Shown: piece after piece, positions 18,449-27,027 of the stretch
How the letters are laid out: every line of letters starts with the position of its first letter
Position numbering within the stretch: position 1 is the first letter of the stretch
Source of the DNA: an uncultured Sphingomonas sp.
GTDB lineage: Bacteria > Pseudomonadota > Alphaproteobacteria > Sphingomonadales > Sphingomonadaceae
DNA length: 64,000 nucleotides
Reading direction: 5' to 3'
Assembly: GCF_913776855.1 (NCBI RefSeq)
Contig: NZ_CAJYQD010000014.1
Coordinates: 1-64,000 of the forward strand
The notes under the pieces: model-generated
Databases searched by the model: none
Seen by the model: the letters and a program-made list of their open reading frames with translations, nothing else
Told to the model about the DNA's origin: nothing
Program-made: the position numbers and the translations under genes

Positions 18449-18469
18449 ATCCTCCCCGACGCGGGGAGG
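18449..18469. repeat. Short inverted repeat between glgC and glgA, related to the 13632-13769 element
   Basis: ATCCTCCCC and GGGGAGG flank a 5-base centre (GACGC). The arm is the same as the terminal arm of the larger palindrome upstream of the MFS gene. In the transcribed (minus) orientation the arm reads GGGGAGGAT and provides the ribosome-binding site of glgA. Confidence 0.6.
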
Positions 18470-18485
18470 GGCTGTGTCGTCTGCA

Positions 18486-19745
18486 TCATCCGTCCAGCCG
18501 ATCGATCATCGGTTGGGTAATCAGGCAGATCCCGCGATCCGTCCTTCGGAAGCGATGTCCGTCGAGCAAGGGGTCTTCACCGACGACCAGCCCATCGGGA
18601 ATCGTTACCCCGGCATCGACCACGCAGCGGGTCAGCCGTGCGTTCCGCCCGATCCGGGTCATCGGCAGGATGACCGATTCGTCGATGCTGCTGAAGCTGT
18701 GCGCGCGGACCCCGGTGCTGAGCAGGCTGCGATGGACGGTCGATCCCGATACGATGCAGTCGCCCGCGACCAGGCTCGATACCGCGCTGCCCCGGCGGCC
18801 ATCGATGTCGTGGACGAACTTGGCGGGCGGGGTGATTTCCGAATAGGTCCACAGCGGCCAGCTGCGGTCGTACAGGTCGAGCTGCGGCACGACGTCGGTC
18901 AGGTCGATATTGGCTTCCCAATAGGCGTCGACCGTTCCCACATCACGCCAATAGGCGCGGGGTTCCTCGGGGCTGCGGACGCAGGACGAGGAGAAGCGGT
19001 GCGCCTGTGCATGGCCATGCTCGACCAGCCACGGGATCAGGTCCTTGCCGAAATCGCGGCTCGACCCCGCGGTATCCGCGTCGCGGCGCAACTGATCGAA
19101 CAGCAACGCGGTGCGGAACACATAGATGCCGAGGCTGGCGAGCGCCATATCGGGATTGCCGGGGATCGCCGGCGGGTCCTTCGGCTTTTCGACGAAATCG
19201 ATGATCCGGTCGGTCGCATCGACGTGCATCACGCCGAAGCCCGACGCTTCGGCCCGCGGCACTTCCATGCACGCGACGGTCACGTCGGCGCCGGTGTCGA
19301 CATGCTGCTGGAGCATGAGTTCATAGTCCATCTTGTAGATATGGTCCCCGGCAAGGATGACCATATATTCGGGACTATAGCTCTGGATGATGTCGATATT
19401 CTGGAACACCGCGTCGGCGGTGCCTTCATACCATTGGAACTCGCTGATCCGCTGGCTGGCTGGAAGAATATCGAAGCTCTCGTTGCGTTCCGGGCGCAGA
19501 AAATTCCAGCCGCGCTGGAGATGGCGGATCAGGCTGTGCGCCTTGTACTGCGTCGCCACGCCGATGCGGCGGATGCCGGAATTGATCGCGTTCGACAGCG
19601 CGAAGTCGATGATCCGGCTCTTGCCCCCGAAATAGACCGCCGGCTTGGCACGAGTGTCGGTCATTTCGAACAGGCGGCTGCCCCGGCCGCCTGCCAATAC
19701 ATAGGCCATGGCGTCACGCGCTAATGGTTGTCCTCGCCTTTCCAC
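18486..19745 (-). CDS. glgC: Glucose-1-phosphate adenylyltransferase
   Basis: This 419-residue enzyme makes ADP-glucose from ATP and glucose-1-phosphate, the committed step of glycogen synthesis. The nucleotide-binding motif is AGGRGSRL, with [40 protein letters not shown] immediately after. [21 protein letters not shown] and a C-terminal left-handed beta-helix ([23 protein letters not shown]) complete the family pattern. The GTG at 19745 is chosen because the resulting [23 protein letters not shown] matches the Agrobacterium-type N terminus, and GGGGGAG lies upstream. The effector residues of the alphaproteobacterial (fructose-6-phosphate/pyruvate) type are not resolved here. Confidence 0.96.
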   Translation of the reverse strand: MERRGQPLARDAMAYVLAGGRGSRLFEMTDTRAKPAVYFGGKSRIIDFALSNAINSGIRRIGVATQYKAHSLIRHLQRGWNFLRPERNESFDILPASQRISEFQWYEGTADAVFQNIDIIQSYSPEYMVILAGDHIYKMDYELMLQQHVDTGADVTVACMEVPRAEASGFGVMHVDATDRIIDFVEKPKDPPAIPGNPDMALASLGIYVFRTALLFDQLRRDADTAGSSRDFGKDLIPWLVEHGHAQAHRFSSSCVRSPEEPRAYWRDVGTVDAYWEANIDLTDVVPQLDLYDRSWPLWTYSEITPPAKFVHDIDGRRGSAVSSLVAGDCIVSGSTVHRSLLSTGVRAHSFSSIDESVILPMTRIGRNARLTRCVVDAGVTIPDGLVVGEDPLLDGHRFRRTDRGICLITQPMIDRLDG

Positions 19746-19763
19746 GCAGCACTCTCCCCCGTA

Positions 19764-21914
19764 TTAATTCCTGTATTCGAACCACAGCGTCGCCAGCGGC
19801 GGCAGGGTCAGCGTGACCGTGCCGTCGTCGGCGGTCACCGCACCCAGATTGCCGACGCCGCTGCCACCATAGACGGCTGCATCGCTGTTCATCACCTCGC
19901 GCCACACGCCGTTCGCCGACACCGGCACGCGGTATCCCTCGCGCACCACCGGCGTCAGGTTGCTGACGACCAGCACCGGCGGCTCGCCCGGAGCGCGGCG
20001 TTCCCATGCGAAGACCGAGTTGGCGGAGTCGTCGACCACCGCCCAGTGGAAGCCGTCCCCTTCGCAATCGCGCGCGTGGAGCGCCGGTGTCTCGCGATAG
20101 AGCCGGTTGAGGTCGCGGATCAGCGACGCCACGCCGCGATGCGCAGGCGCGTCCATCAACTCCCAGTCGAGCGCGCGTTCCTCCGACCATTCGCGCCGCT
20201 GCGCGAATTCCTGTCCCATGAACAGCAGCTTCTTGCCGGGATAGCCCCACATCAGGGCGTAATAGGCCCGCAGATTGGCGAATTTCTGCCAGTCGTCGCC
20301 GGCCATCTTGGTCAGCAGCGACCCCTTGCCATGGACCACTTCGTCATGGCTCAAAGGCAGGACGAAATTCTCGCTGAAGGCATAGGTCAGGCCGAAGGTG
20401 ATTTCGTCGTGATGGTGCGACCGATGCACCGGCTCGCGCGCCATGTACGACAGGGTGTCGTGCATGAAGCCCATGTTCCATTTGAACCCGAAGCCGAGGC
20501 CCCCTTCATGCGCGGGTTTCGACACGCCGGGCCACGACGTCGATTCCTCGGCGATCGTGAAGAAACCGGGATGTTCGCGATAGACCGCGCGGTTGGCGGC
20601 GCGCAGGAATTCGACTGCTTCCCAATTCTCCCGCCCGCCATCGGCGTTGGGAATCCATTCGCCGTCCTTGCGCGAATAGTCACGGTACAACATCGACGCG
20701 ACCGCATCGACCCGCAGCCCGTCGACATGATAGCGTTCGGCCCAGAACAGCGCGTTGTTGACGAGGAACTGCGACACCTCCCGCCGCCCGAAATTATAGA
20801 TCGCGGTGTTCCAGTCGGGGTGGAAGCCCAGACGCGGATCGTCATGTTCGTAGAGCGCGGTGCCGTCGAAGCGGGCGAGGCCGTGCGCGTCGGTCGGGAA
20901 ATGGGCGGGCACCCAGTCGAGCAGCACCCCGACCCCCGCCTTGTGCGCGCCATCGACGAAGCGCGCGAAGCCGGCCGGATCACCGAAGCGGGCGGACGGC
21001 GCGTAGATGCCGGTCGTCTGATAGCCCCACGATGGGTCGTAGGGATGTTCGCTGATCGGCAGAAATTCGATATGGGTGAACCCCATGTCGACGACATAGG
21101 GGATCAGCCGGTCGGCCAGCCGATCCCATGGCAGGAACCAGCCATCCTCGCCCCGTTGCCAGCTGCCGGCATGGACTTCGTAGATCGCAATCGGCACCCG
21201 GCGCGGATCGACCGAGGCCCAGTGTTCGCGATGTGCCGCGTCGCGCCAGTCATGGTCGAGCGGTGCTGCCGTGCGCGACGCGGTGGCGGGGCGCAGCTCG
21301 CTTTCGAACGCGAACGGATCGGCCTTGTGCGGCAGACGCTGCCCATCGGCGCCGATGATCGCGAACTTGTACGCCTGTCCGGGGCCGACATCGGGCAGGA
21401 AGATTTCCCAGACCCCGACGTCGCTGCGCCGCCGCATCGGGTGGCGTTTCGCATCCCACAGGTTCCAGTCGCCGACGACGCTGACGACCTGCGCATTGGG
21501 CGCCCAGATGGCGAAGTGCATACCGTCGGCGCCCTCGTGCCGGATCGGATGCGCGCCGAGCTTGTCGTGCAGACGCAGGTGCGTGCCTTCGGCCAGCAGG
21601 AAGTCGTCGGTCGGCCCCAGGACCGGACCGAACGAATAGGGGTCCTTCACCCACCATTCGCCGCCGCCACCGCGCGCGTAATACCATAGCGGCTGGGGTG
21701 GGGCGTCGATTACCCCCTCGACGATGCCATCCCCTACCGGGCGCAACTCGCCCAGCACCTTACCCGACAGGTCATGGGCCAGCACCTTCTGCGCGCCGGG
21801 CAGCCACGCCCGTACAAACGTGCCGTAAGGCCCGGCATGGGGGCCAAGCAGCGCAAAGGGATCGGCGTGACGCCCGCCGAGCAAGGCGGCGATGGCGTCG
21901 TCGCCCGGCGTCAC
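19764..21914 (-). CDS. glgB: 1,4-alpha-glucan branching enzyme
   Basis: This 716-residue GH13 enzyme introduces alpha-1,6 branches into glycogen. It has an N-terminal CBM48 region (FVRAWLPGAQKVLAHD), then a second one beginning FAIWAPNAQVVSVVGDWNLWD. The catalytic barrel carries the nucleophile in GLRVDAVASMLYRDYSR, Glu in TIAEESTSWPGV and Asp in LPLSHDEVVHGKGSLL. A C-terminal beta-sandwich ends LPPLATLWFEYRN. The GTG start at 21914 overlaps the glgP stop (GTGA), so the two are translationally coupled. Length and domain order are standard. Confidence 0.95.
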   Translation of the reverse strand: MTPGDDAIAALLGGRHADPFALLGPHAGPYGTFVRAWLPGAQKVLAHDLSGKVLGELRPVGDGIVEGVIDAPPQPLWYYARGGGGEWWVKDPYSFGPVLGPTDDFLLAEGTHLRLHDKLGAHPIRHEGADGMHFAIWAPNAQVVSVVGDWNLWDAKRHPMRRRSDVGVWEIFLPDVGPGQAYKFAIIGADGQRLPHKADPFAFESELRPATASRTAAPLDHDWRDAAHREHWASVDPRRVPIAIYEVHAGSWQRGEDGWFLPWDRLADRLIPYVVDMGFTHIEFLPISEHPYDPSWGYQTTGIYAPSARFGDPAGFARFVDGAHKAGVGVLLDWVPAHFPTDAHGLARFDGTALYEHDDPRLGFHPDWNTAIYNFGRREVSQFLVNNALFWAERYHVDGLRVDAVASMLYRDYSRKDGEWIPNADGGRENWEAVEFLRAANRAVYREHPGFFTIAEESTSWPGVSKPAHEGGLGFGFKWNMGFMHDTLSYMAREPVHRSHHHDEITFGLTYAFSENFVLPLSHDEVVHGKGSLLTKMAGDDWQKFANLRAYYALMWGYPGKKLLFMGQEFAQRREWSEERALDWELMDAPAHRGVASLIRDLNRLYRETPALHARDCEGDGFHWAVVDDSANSVFAWERRAPGEPPVLVVSNLTPVVREGYRVPVSANGVWREVMNSDAAVYGGSGVGNLGAVTADDGTVTLTLPPLATLWFEYRN

Positions 21915-24340
21915 ATCACCTTCCAGATGTCACGGGCATATTCGCCGATGGTGCGGTCGGATGAGAACCAGCCGACCCCGCCGACGTTGCGGATCGCGCT
22001 GGCATTCCACCCGGCGCGGTCGCTCCAGCGGGCATCGACCTGACGCTGCGCCTGCGCATAGCTGTCGAAATCGGCGCAGCACAGGAACCAGTCGCTGTTT
22101 TCGAGGCCATCGATCAGCCCGGCATAGCGGCCCGGCTCGTCATGGCTGAACACGCCGCCCTTGATTGCGGAGAGCGCCTGTTGCAGTTCGGGCGAGGCCG
22201 CGATGGCGTCGCGCGGATTATAGCCGCTGGCGCGCTTTTCGGCGACCTCGTCGGCGGTCAGGCCAAAGATCACAATGTCGTCGGCCCCGACATGATCGCG
22301 GATTTCGACATTCGCGCCGTCGAGCGTGCCGATGGTCAGCGCACCGTTCAGCGCCAGCTTCATGTTGCCGGTGCCCGACGCCTCCATCCCCGCCGTGCTG
22401 ATCTGTTCGGACAGGTCGGCGGCCGGCATGATGAGTTCGGCAAGCGAGACGTTATAGTTCGGCACGAACGCGACGCGCAGCAGCCCGCGCACCGCCGGAT
22501 CGGCATTCACCCGCCGCGCGACGTCGTTGGCCAGTTTGATGATGAGCTTGGCGTTGTGATAGCTCGACGCCGCCTTGCCCGCGAACAGCTTTACGCGCGG
22601 CGTCCAGTCGCGGTCGGGGTGGCTGCGGATCTGGTCGTACAGCGCGACCGTTTCGAGGATGTTGAGCAGCTGGCGCTTATATTCGTGGATGCGCTTTACC
22701 TGGACGTCGAACATCGCATCGGGGTCGAGCCGGACGCCCATCACCTCGCGCAGATGCTGCGAAAGGCGGACCTTGTTCGCGCGCTTGACGCCCTCGAACT
22801 TCTCGCGAAATGCCGCGTCGGCGGCGAAGGGCTTGAGATCGGCGAGCCTGGTCGCATCGTCGAGGAAGCCGTCGCCGATCGCCTCGCGGATCAGCGCGGT
22901 CAGTCCCGGATTGCTCTCGAACAGCCAGCGGCGCGGCGTGATGCCGTTGGTCTTGTTGTTGATCCGGTCGGGGTAGAGCCGGTGCAGGTCGGCGAACACC
23001 GTCTGTTTCATCAGGTCGGTGTGGAGCGCTGCGACGCCGTTGACGCTGTGGCTGCCCGTGAACGCCAGGTTCGCCATGCGCACCCGCCGTTCGCCGCCTT
23101 CGTCGATCAGGCTGATCGCGGCGATCGCGCGGTCGTCCTGCCCCTGCGCCCGCGCCTCGCGCAGCACCTTGGCGTTGATGGCATAGACGATCTGCATGTG
23201 GCGCGGCAGGAGGCGTTCGAACAACGGCAGCGGCCAGCTTTCCAGCGCTTCGGGCAGCAAAGTGTGGTTGGTGTAGCCGAACGTCGCCTTCGTAATCTCC
23301 CACGCGCCGTCGAAATCGAGCGCGTGGTCGTCGATCAGGATACGCATCAGTTCGGCGACCGACACCGCCGGATGGGTGTCGTTCAGCTGGATCGCCGCCT
23401 TGTCCGGCAGGGTGCGGATGTCGCCGAAATACTGGACATGGCGGCGCACGATGTCCTGGATCGAGGCGGAGGAGAAGAAATATTCCTGCCGCAGCCGCAA
23501 TTCCTGTCCCGCCGGGGTCGAATCGGCGGGATACAGCACGCGTACCAGCGTGTCGGCACGAACCGACGCGGCAAGCGCCCCTTCATGGTCGCCGGCATTG
23601 AACCGGTCGAGCCGGATCGGATCTCGCGCCCGCGCAGTCCACAGGCGCAGCGTGTTCACGCGCGCCCCGCGCCACCCGATTACCGGCGTGTCGACCGCGA
23701 CCGCTTCGACGGTTTCGCCCGGCATCCAGTGGATGTCGCCATTCTCGTCGCCGACGACCTCTCCACCGAAACCGATGCGATAGGCGCTTTCGCGGCGTTC
23801 GAATTCCCACGGATTGCCGTGGCGTAGCCATGTTTCGGGCAGTTCCACCTGCCAGCCATTGTCGATCCGCTGGCGGAACATCCCGTTCACATAGCGGATG
23901 CCATAGCCATAGGCAGGCAGGTCGAGGCTGGCGAGGCTTTCCATGAAGCACGCCGCGAGGCGCCCGAGGCCGCCATTGCCAAGCGCGGCATCGGGTTCCT
24001 CGCCCTCCAGATCGGCAAGATTGACGCCCAACGACGTCAGCGCCTCGCGCACTTCATCGGTCCGCGACAGATTAGCCATCGCGTCGCGCAGCAATCGGCC
24101 GATCAGGAATTCGAGGCTGAGATAATAGACCCGCTTGGCGCACGCGGCATGGGCCTGCTTACTCGACGTCATCCAGCGTTCGATGATGTCGTTGCGCACC
24201 GTCAGGATGGTCGCGGCCAGCCAGTCATGCGGCAGGGCGGCCTGTGCATCCTTGCCGATCCGATGGACCAGCGTTTCGAGGATGGCATCGGCGAGGGGCG
24301 GCGTGGTCGGGGCAACGGCGGCTAGGGCAGGCTGGGTCAC
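21911..24340 (-). CDS. glgP: Glycogen/maltodextrin phosphorylase
   Basis: This 809-residue pyridoxal-phosphate enzyme releases glucose-1-phosphate from alpha-glucan chains. Diagnostic segments are KRVYYLSLEFLIGRLL, EEPDAALGNGGLGRLAACFMES, IQLNDTHPAVSVAELMR, NKTNGITPRRWL, FAGKAASSYHNAKLIIKL and the cofactor-binding EASGTGNMKLALNGALTIGT, whose Lys carries the Schiff base. A longer open frame extends upstream, but the GTG at 24340 (VTQPALAAV) is chosen because GAGGA lies about seven bases upstream and the added residues are not family-like. It is first in the operon glgP-glgB-glgC-glgA-glgX. Upstream lies the operator candidate shared with the maltodextrin TBDR. Confidence 0.94.
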   Translation of the reverse strand: MTQPALAAVAPTTPPLADAILETLVHRIGKDAQAALPHDWLAATILTVRNDIIERWMTSSKQAHAACAKRVYYLSLEFLIGRLLRDAMANLSRTDEVREALTSLGVNLADLEGEEPDAALGNGGLGRLAACFMESLASLDLPAYGYGIRYVNGMFRQRIDNGWQVELPETWLRHGNPWEFERRESAYRIGFGGEVVGDENGDIHWMPGETVEAVAVDTPVIGWRGARVNTLRLWTARARDPIRLDRFNAGDHEGALAASVRADTLVRVLYPADSTPAGQELRLRQEYFFSSASIQDIVRRHVQYFGDIRTLPDKAAIQLNDTHPAVSVAELMRILIDDHALDFDGAWEITKATFGYTNHTLLPEALESWPLPLFERLLPRHMQIVYAINAKVLREARAQGQDDRAIAAISLIDEGGERRVRMANLAFTGSHSVNGVAALHTDLMKQTVFADLHRLYPDRINNKTNGITPRRWLFESNPGLTALIREAIGDGFLDDATRLADLKPFAADAAFREKFEGVKRANKVRLSQHLREVMGVRLDPDAMFDVQVKRIHEYKRQLLNILETVALYDQIRSHPDRDWTPRVKLFAGKAASSYHNAKLIIKLANDVARRVNADPAVRGLLRVAFVPNYNVSLAELIMPAADLSEQISTAGMEASGTGNMKLALNGALTIGTLDGANVEIRDHVGADDIVIFGLTADEVAEKRASGYNPRDAIAASPELQQALSAIKGGVFSHDEPGRYAGLIDGLENSDWFLCCADFDSYAQAQRQVDARWSDRAGWNASAIRNVGGVGWFSSDRTIGEYARDIWKVM

Positions 24341-24400
24341 GCAGATTCCTCGAAACGGGATATTGACGACAGTATCGAATGTCCGACGCTTGTCACGCGC

Positions 24401-24412
24401 AATACGTATGCG
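24401..24412. promoter_or_regulatory. Candidate LacI-type operator upstream of the glg operon
   Basis: AATACGTATGCG lies 61 bases upstream of the glgP start, inside the near-palindrome CGCAATACGTATGCG. Eleven of its bases are identical to the motif in the TBDR/regulator region (3709-3719). On the minus strand a weak -35/-10 pair, GTGACA and TACTGT with a 16-base spacer, lies just downstream of the motif, so the site is at the upstream edge of a possible glgP promoter. Function is inferred. Confidence 0.5.
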
Positions 24413-24443
24413 TGCATCGGGTCGTTCCGGTGACAGTCGAATC

Positions 24444-25406
24444 CTATAAGCCGTGCCGCCGCGCCCATTCGAGGAACAGCCCGGTCCATGGTGCCGCCCG
24501 GCCGTCGCGCAATACGCCGAACCCATGCCCGCCCAGTTCGGGAAGATACGCTTCCGCCGCCACCTGCGACCTGCGCAGCGCGGCGAGCAGGGCCAGCGTA
24601 TTATCGACCGACACGATCCGATCATCGATCGCATGGGTCAGGAAGGTCGGCGGGCTGGCCGCCGTAATCCGCGCATCGGTGCGATGATATGTGGCCTGTT
24701 CGGGCGGGGCGTTCTGGCCGAGCAATTGGTCCTGCGACGCCCGGTGCGTTCCAGCGACCCCCATCAGCGCGACGGGGTAGAGCAGGCATGCGATCCGCGC
24801 GCCCAGCGGCTGCACGTCGACGGGATCGGCGGCGCGGTAGGTCGCGTCGTTGCGATAGGCCAGCATCGCGGCCAGATGCCCGCCCGCTGAAAATCCCATG
24901 ACCCCGATCCGGTCCCGGTCGACGCCGTTCGTCGCCGCCCCCGCCCGGATGATCCGCAACGCGCGCTGCGCGTCCTGCAACGGGGTGTCGGGTCCCGCCG
25001 CCCACGGATCCCCCGGCAGCCGATATTTGAGGAGGTAGGCGTGATACCCGCGATCGGCAAAGAATTGCAGCATGTCGCGGCCATCCCGGCCCACCGCCAC
25101 CCGGCGATAGCCGCCGCCGGGGATCAGCAGGATCGCCGCGCCATTGGGCCGGGCCGGAACGGCATGGGTCAGGGCCGGCGTGCGGACATGGATGAAGGCG
25201 GTGTCGTCCACCGGCCCGGTCGCCGATCGCGGCACTTCCTGTTCGATGACATGCACCGCCGCGCTGCCCGGTGGACCGCTGGGCCAGATCGGCCGAAAGC
25301 GCAGTTCCTGCGCCGCGCGTGCCGGCAACGTCGCGGCAAGGCCGGTGGCGACACTCCCGCCGATCAGGGCGCGCCGCCCCAGCAAACTGCGCGTGCCGGT
25401 CGTCAT
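24444..25406 (-). CDS. Exported alpha/beta hydrolase (acetylxylan-esterase/lipase-like)
   Basis: This 320-residue esterase-like protein has a twin-arginine-type signal (RSLLGRRALIGGSVATGLAA, cleavage near PARAAQ). The oxyanion-hole motif is ILLIPGGGYRRV, the nucleophile elbow GFSAGGH, the acid Asp in THAIDDRIVSV and the catalytic His in ELGGHGFG. This pattern matches the BD-FAE/AXE group of hemicellulose esterases. The ATG at 25406, preceded by AGGGA, is chosen over a longer frame because it begins directly at the signal peptide. It lies just upstream of the glg promoter and may remove acyl groups from polysaccharide in the periplasm. The substrate is unknown. Confidence 0.75.
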   Translation of the reverse strand: MTTGTRSLLGRRALIGGSVATGLAATLPARAAQELRFRPIWPSGPPGSAAVHVIEQEVPRSATGPVDDTAFIHVRTPALTHAVPARPNGAAILLIPGGGYRRVAVGRDGRDMLQFFADRGYHAYLLKYRLPGDPWAAGPDTPLQDAQRALRIIRAGAATNGVDRDRIGVMGFSAGGHLAAMLAYRNDATYRAADPVDVQPLGARIACLLYPVALMGVAGTHRASQDQLLGQNAPPEQATYHRTDARITAASPPTFLTHAIDDRIVSVDNTLALLAALRRSQVAAEAYLPELGGHGFGVLRDGRAAPWTGLFLEWARRHGL

Positions 25407-25570
25407 TTGCGTTCCCTGTCCATCCCCATGATCTTTACACGCGCAGCATGGCGGGCCGATGACCGTACGTCGAGGCCTGTCACCACGGCTTGACGTGCTT
25501 CGGGCGGGAAGCGAGGGACAACGACGAACCGGCACCGCGCGGGCGCTGCAAATCTTCAGGGAGACGTGCA

Positions 25571-26425
25571 ATGAAATTCTGTCGCTACGGCCAGCAGGGC
25601 GCGGAGAAGCCCGGAATCGTCGATGCCGATGGCCGCATCCGCGACCTGTCGGGCGTGATCGACGACATCACCGTCGATACGATCCGCGACCTGTCGGTCG
25701 ATGTCGCTGCCTTGCCGGTGGTCGAAGGTACGCCGCGGCATGGCGTGCCGGTGAAGGGCATCGGCAAGATCGTGGCGATCGGCCTGAACTATGCGGACCA
25801 TGCCGCCGAATCGAACCTGCCGGTGCCGAGCGAACCGATGATGTTCATGAAGGCGCTGTCGTCGCTGACCGGGCCGAACGACGACGTGATGCTGCCCAGG
25901 GGGTCGACGCATACCGACTGGGAAGTCGAACTCGCCGTCGTGATCGGCAAGACCGCCCGCTATGTCAGCAAGGAAGACGCGCTGGGCCATGTCGCCGGCT
26001 ACACGATCGCCAACGACGTGTCGGAACGCTTCAACCAGAAGCAGCGCGGCACGCAATGGTCGAAGGGGAAGGGGCATGACAGCTTCTGCCCGGTCGGCCC
26101 GTGGCTGGTGACGCCGGACGAACTGGGCGATCCGCAGGACCTTGCCATGTTCCTCGACGTCAACGGCGACCGGATGCAGACCGGCAATACGCGCACGATG
26201 ATCTTCGGCGTCGCCGAACTGATTTCCTATGTCAGCGAATATATCACGCTGTATCCCGGCGACCTGATGATCACCGGCACCCCGCCGGGCGTGGGCGAGG
26301 GCAAGAAGCCCCAGTCGATCTATCTGAAGGCGGGCGACACGATGACGCTCGGCATCGCGGGCCTGGGCGAACAGACGCAGCAGGTCGTCGAGTGGCGCCA
26401 CCTGGGCGACGCCGTTCTGGGGTAA
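25571..26425 (+). CDS. Fumarylacetoacetate hydrolase family protein, possible diketo-deoxy-sugar acid hydrolase
   Basis: This 284-residue FAH-fold enzyme binds a divalent metal through Glu118 and Glu120 (DWEVELAVVIGK) and an Asp near residue 149 (NDVSERFNQ). The segments GLNYADHAAE, PMMFMKALSSL, DSFCPVGPWLVTPDEL and GDLMITGTPPGVGEGKKP are typical of the branch that includes 2,4-diketo-3-deoxy-L-rhamnonate/fuconate hydrolases and ureidoglycolate-lyase-like proteins. The ATG at 25571 follows AGGGAG. It is a different subfamily from xylX at the window start. No other genes for a deoxy-sugar pathway are adjacent, so the substrate stays open. Confidence 0.8.
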   Translation: MKFCRYGQQGAEKPGIVDADGRIRDLSGVIDDITVDTIRDLSVDVAALPVVEGTPRHGVPVKGIGKIVAIGLNYADHAAESNLPVPSEPMMFMKALSSLTGPNDDVMLPRGSTHTDWEVELAVVIGKTARYVSKEDALGHVAGYTIANDVSERFNQKQRGTQWSKGKGHDSFCPVGPWLVTPDELGDPQDLAMFLDVNGDRMQTGNTRTMIFGVAELISYVSEYITLYPGDLMITGTPPGVGEGKKPQSIYLKAGDTMTLGIAGLGEQTQQVVEWRHLGDAVLG

Positions 26426-26430
26426 CGGGA

Positions 26431-26462
26431 GGGCGCCCTGTTCCTATCGGGGCAGGGCGTCC
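26431..26462. terminator. Hairpin between convergent FAH gene and trmL
   Basis: GGGCGCCCTG at 26431-26440 pairs with CAGGGCGTCC at 26453-26462, with one G-T pair and a 12-base loop. It overlaps the last codons of trmL. It could terminate transcription in both directions, but no T-run follows on either side. Confidence 0.35.
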
Positions 26463-26896
26463 GTCTGTCGCAGCGCCTCGCCCAGCGCGAGCGCGGCGGC
26501 GGTGGCGAGGTTCATCGAGCGGACTTCCGCCCGGATCGGCAGGCGCAGGCCAACATCGCACGCCTCTGCGACCAGTGGCGGCACGCCGGCGCTCTCCTTG
26601 CCGAACAGCAGCACATCGTCCGCCGCGAAGGAGAAGTCGTAGGCCGATTGCGTCGCCTTGGTCGTGAACAGGACCAGCCGGGCACCGGCCCGCGCCGTGC
26701 GAAACGCGGCGAAGTCGGCATGGCGGGTCACCGATACATGGTCGATATAATCCATCGCCGTCCGCCGCACCCGGCGATCGTCCCATGCGAAGCCCAGCGG
26801 CTCGATCAGGTCGACCGCCACGCCCAGACAGGCCCCCAGCCGCATGACGGCCCCGACATTGCCCGCGATTTCGGGTTCATAAAGCGCGATACGCAT
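26444..26896 (-). CDS. trmL: tRNA (cytidine(34)-2'-O)-methyltransferase TrmL
   Basis: This 150-residue SPOUT-class methyltransferase modifies the wobble base of tRNA-Leu. It begins MRIALYEPEIAGNVGAVMRLGACLG, which carries the conserved Pro, Asn and Arg of the family. The knot region contains LLFGKESAGVPPLV and the S-adenosylmethionine-binding LPIRAEVRSMNLATAAALALGEALRQ. The length is standard for TrmL. It is convergent with the FAH gene and appears to be an ordinary housekeeping gene. Confidence 0.93.
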   Translation of the reverse strand: MRIALYEPEIAGNVGAVMRLGACLGVAVDLIEPLGFAWDDRRVRRTAMDYIDHVSVTRHADFAAFRTARAGARLVLFTTKATQSAYDFSFAADDVLLFGKESAGVPPLVAEACDVGLRLPIRAEVRSMNLATAAALALGEALRQTDALPR

Positions 26897-26979
26897 GGCC
26901 GCTGCTTGGCGCGGACGGCCGCAATGCGCAAGCGGCGGTGGGGTGCGCTTGATGCCCGCGGGCGCATACCTAACAAATG

Positions 26980-27007
26980 GGGCGGCCCGGCCGAAGCCGT
27001 GCCGCCC
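26980..27007 (-). terminator. Hairpin with TTCG loop after the galactoside-locus TBDR
   Basis: On the minus strand GGGCGGCACGGC pairs with GCCGGGCCGCCC (one mismatch) around a TTCG tetraloop, followed by CATTTGTT. It begins 20 bases after the TBDR stop codon. This is a good intrinsic-terminator candidate, although the T-run is interrupted. Confidence 0.6.
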
Positions 27008-27027
27008 GTCAAAGGTTGCAGGGAGCC

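Noticed and set aside
25571..26425. A second xylX
   Set aside because: It has the fold but a different subfamily pattern (GLNYADHAAE, FCPVGPWLV, ITGTPPGVGEG) and no xylose genes around it.
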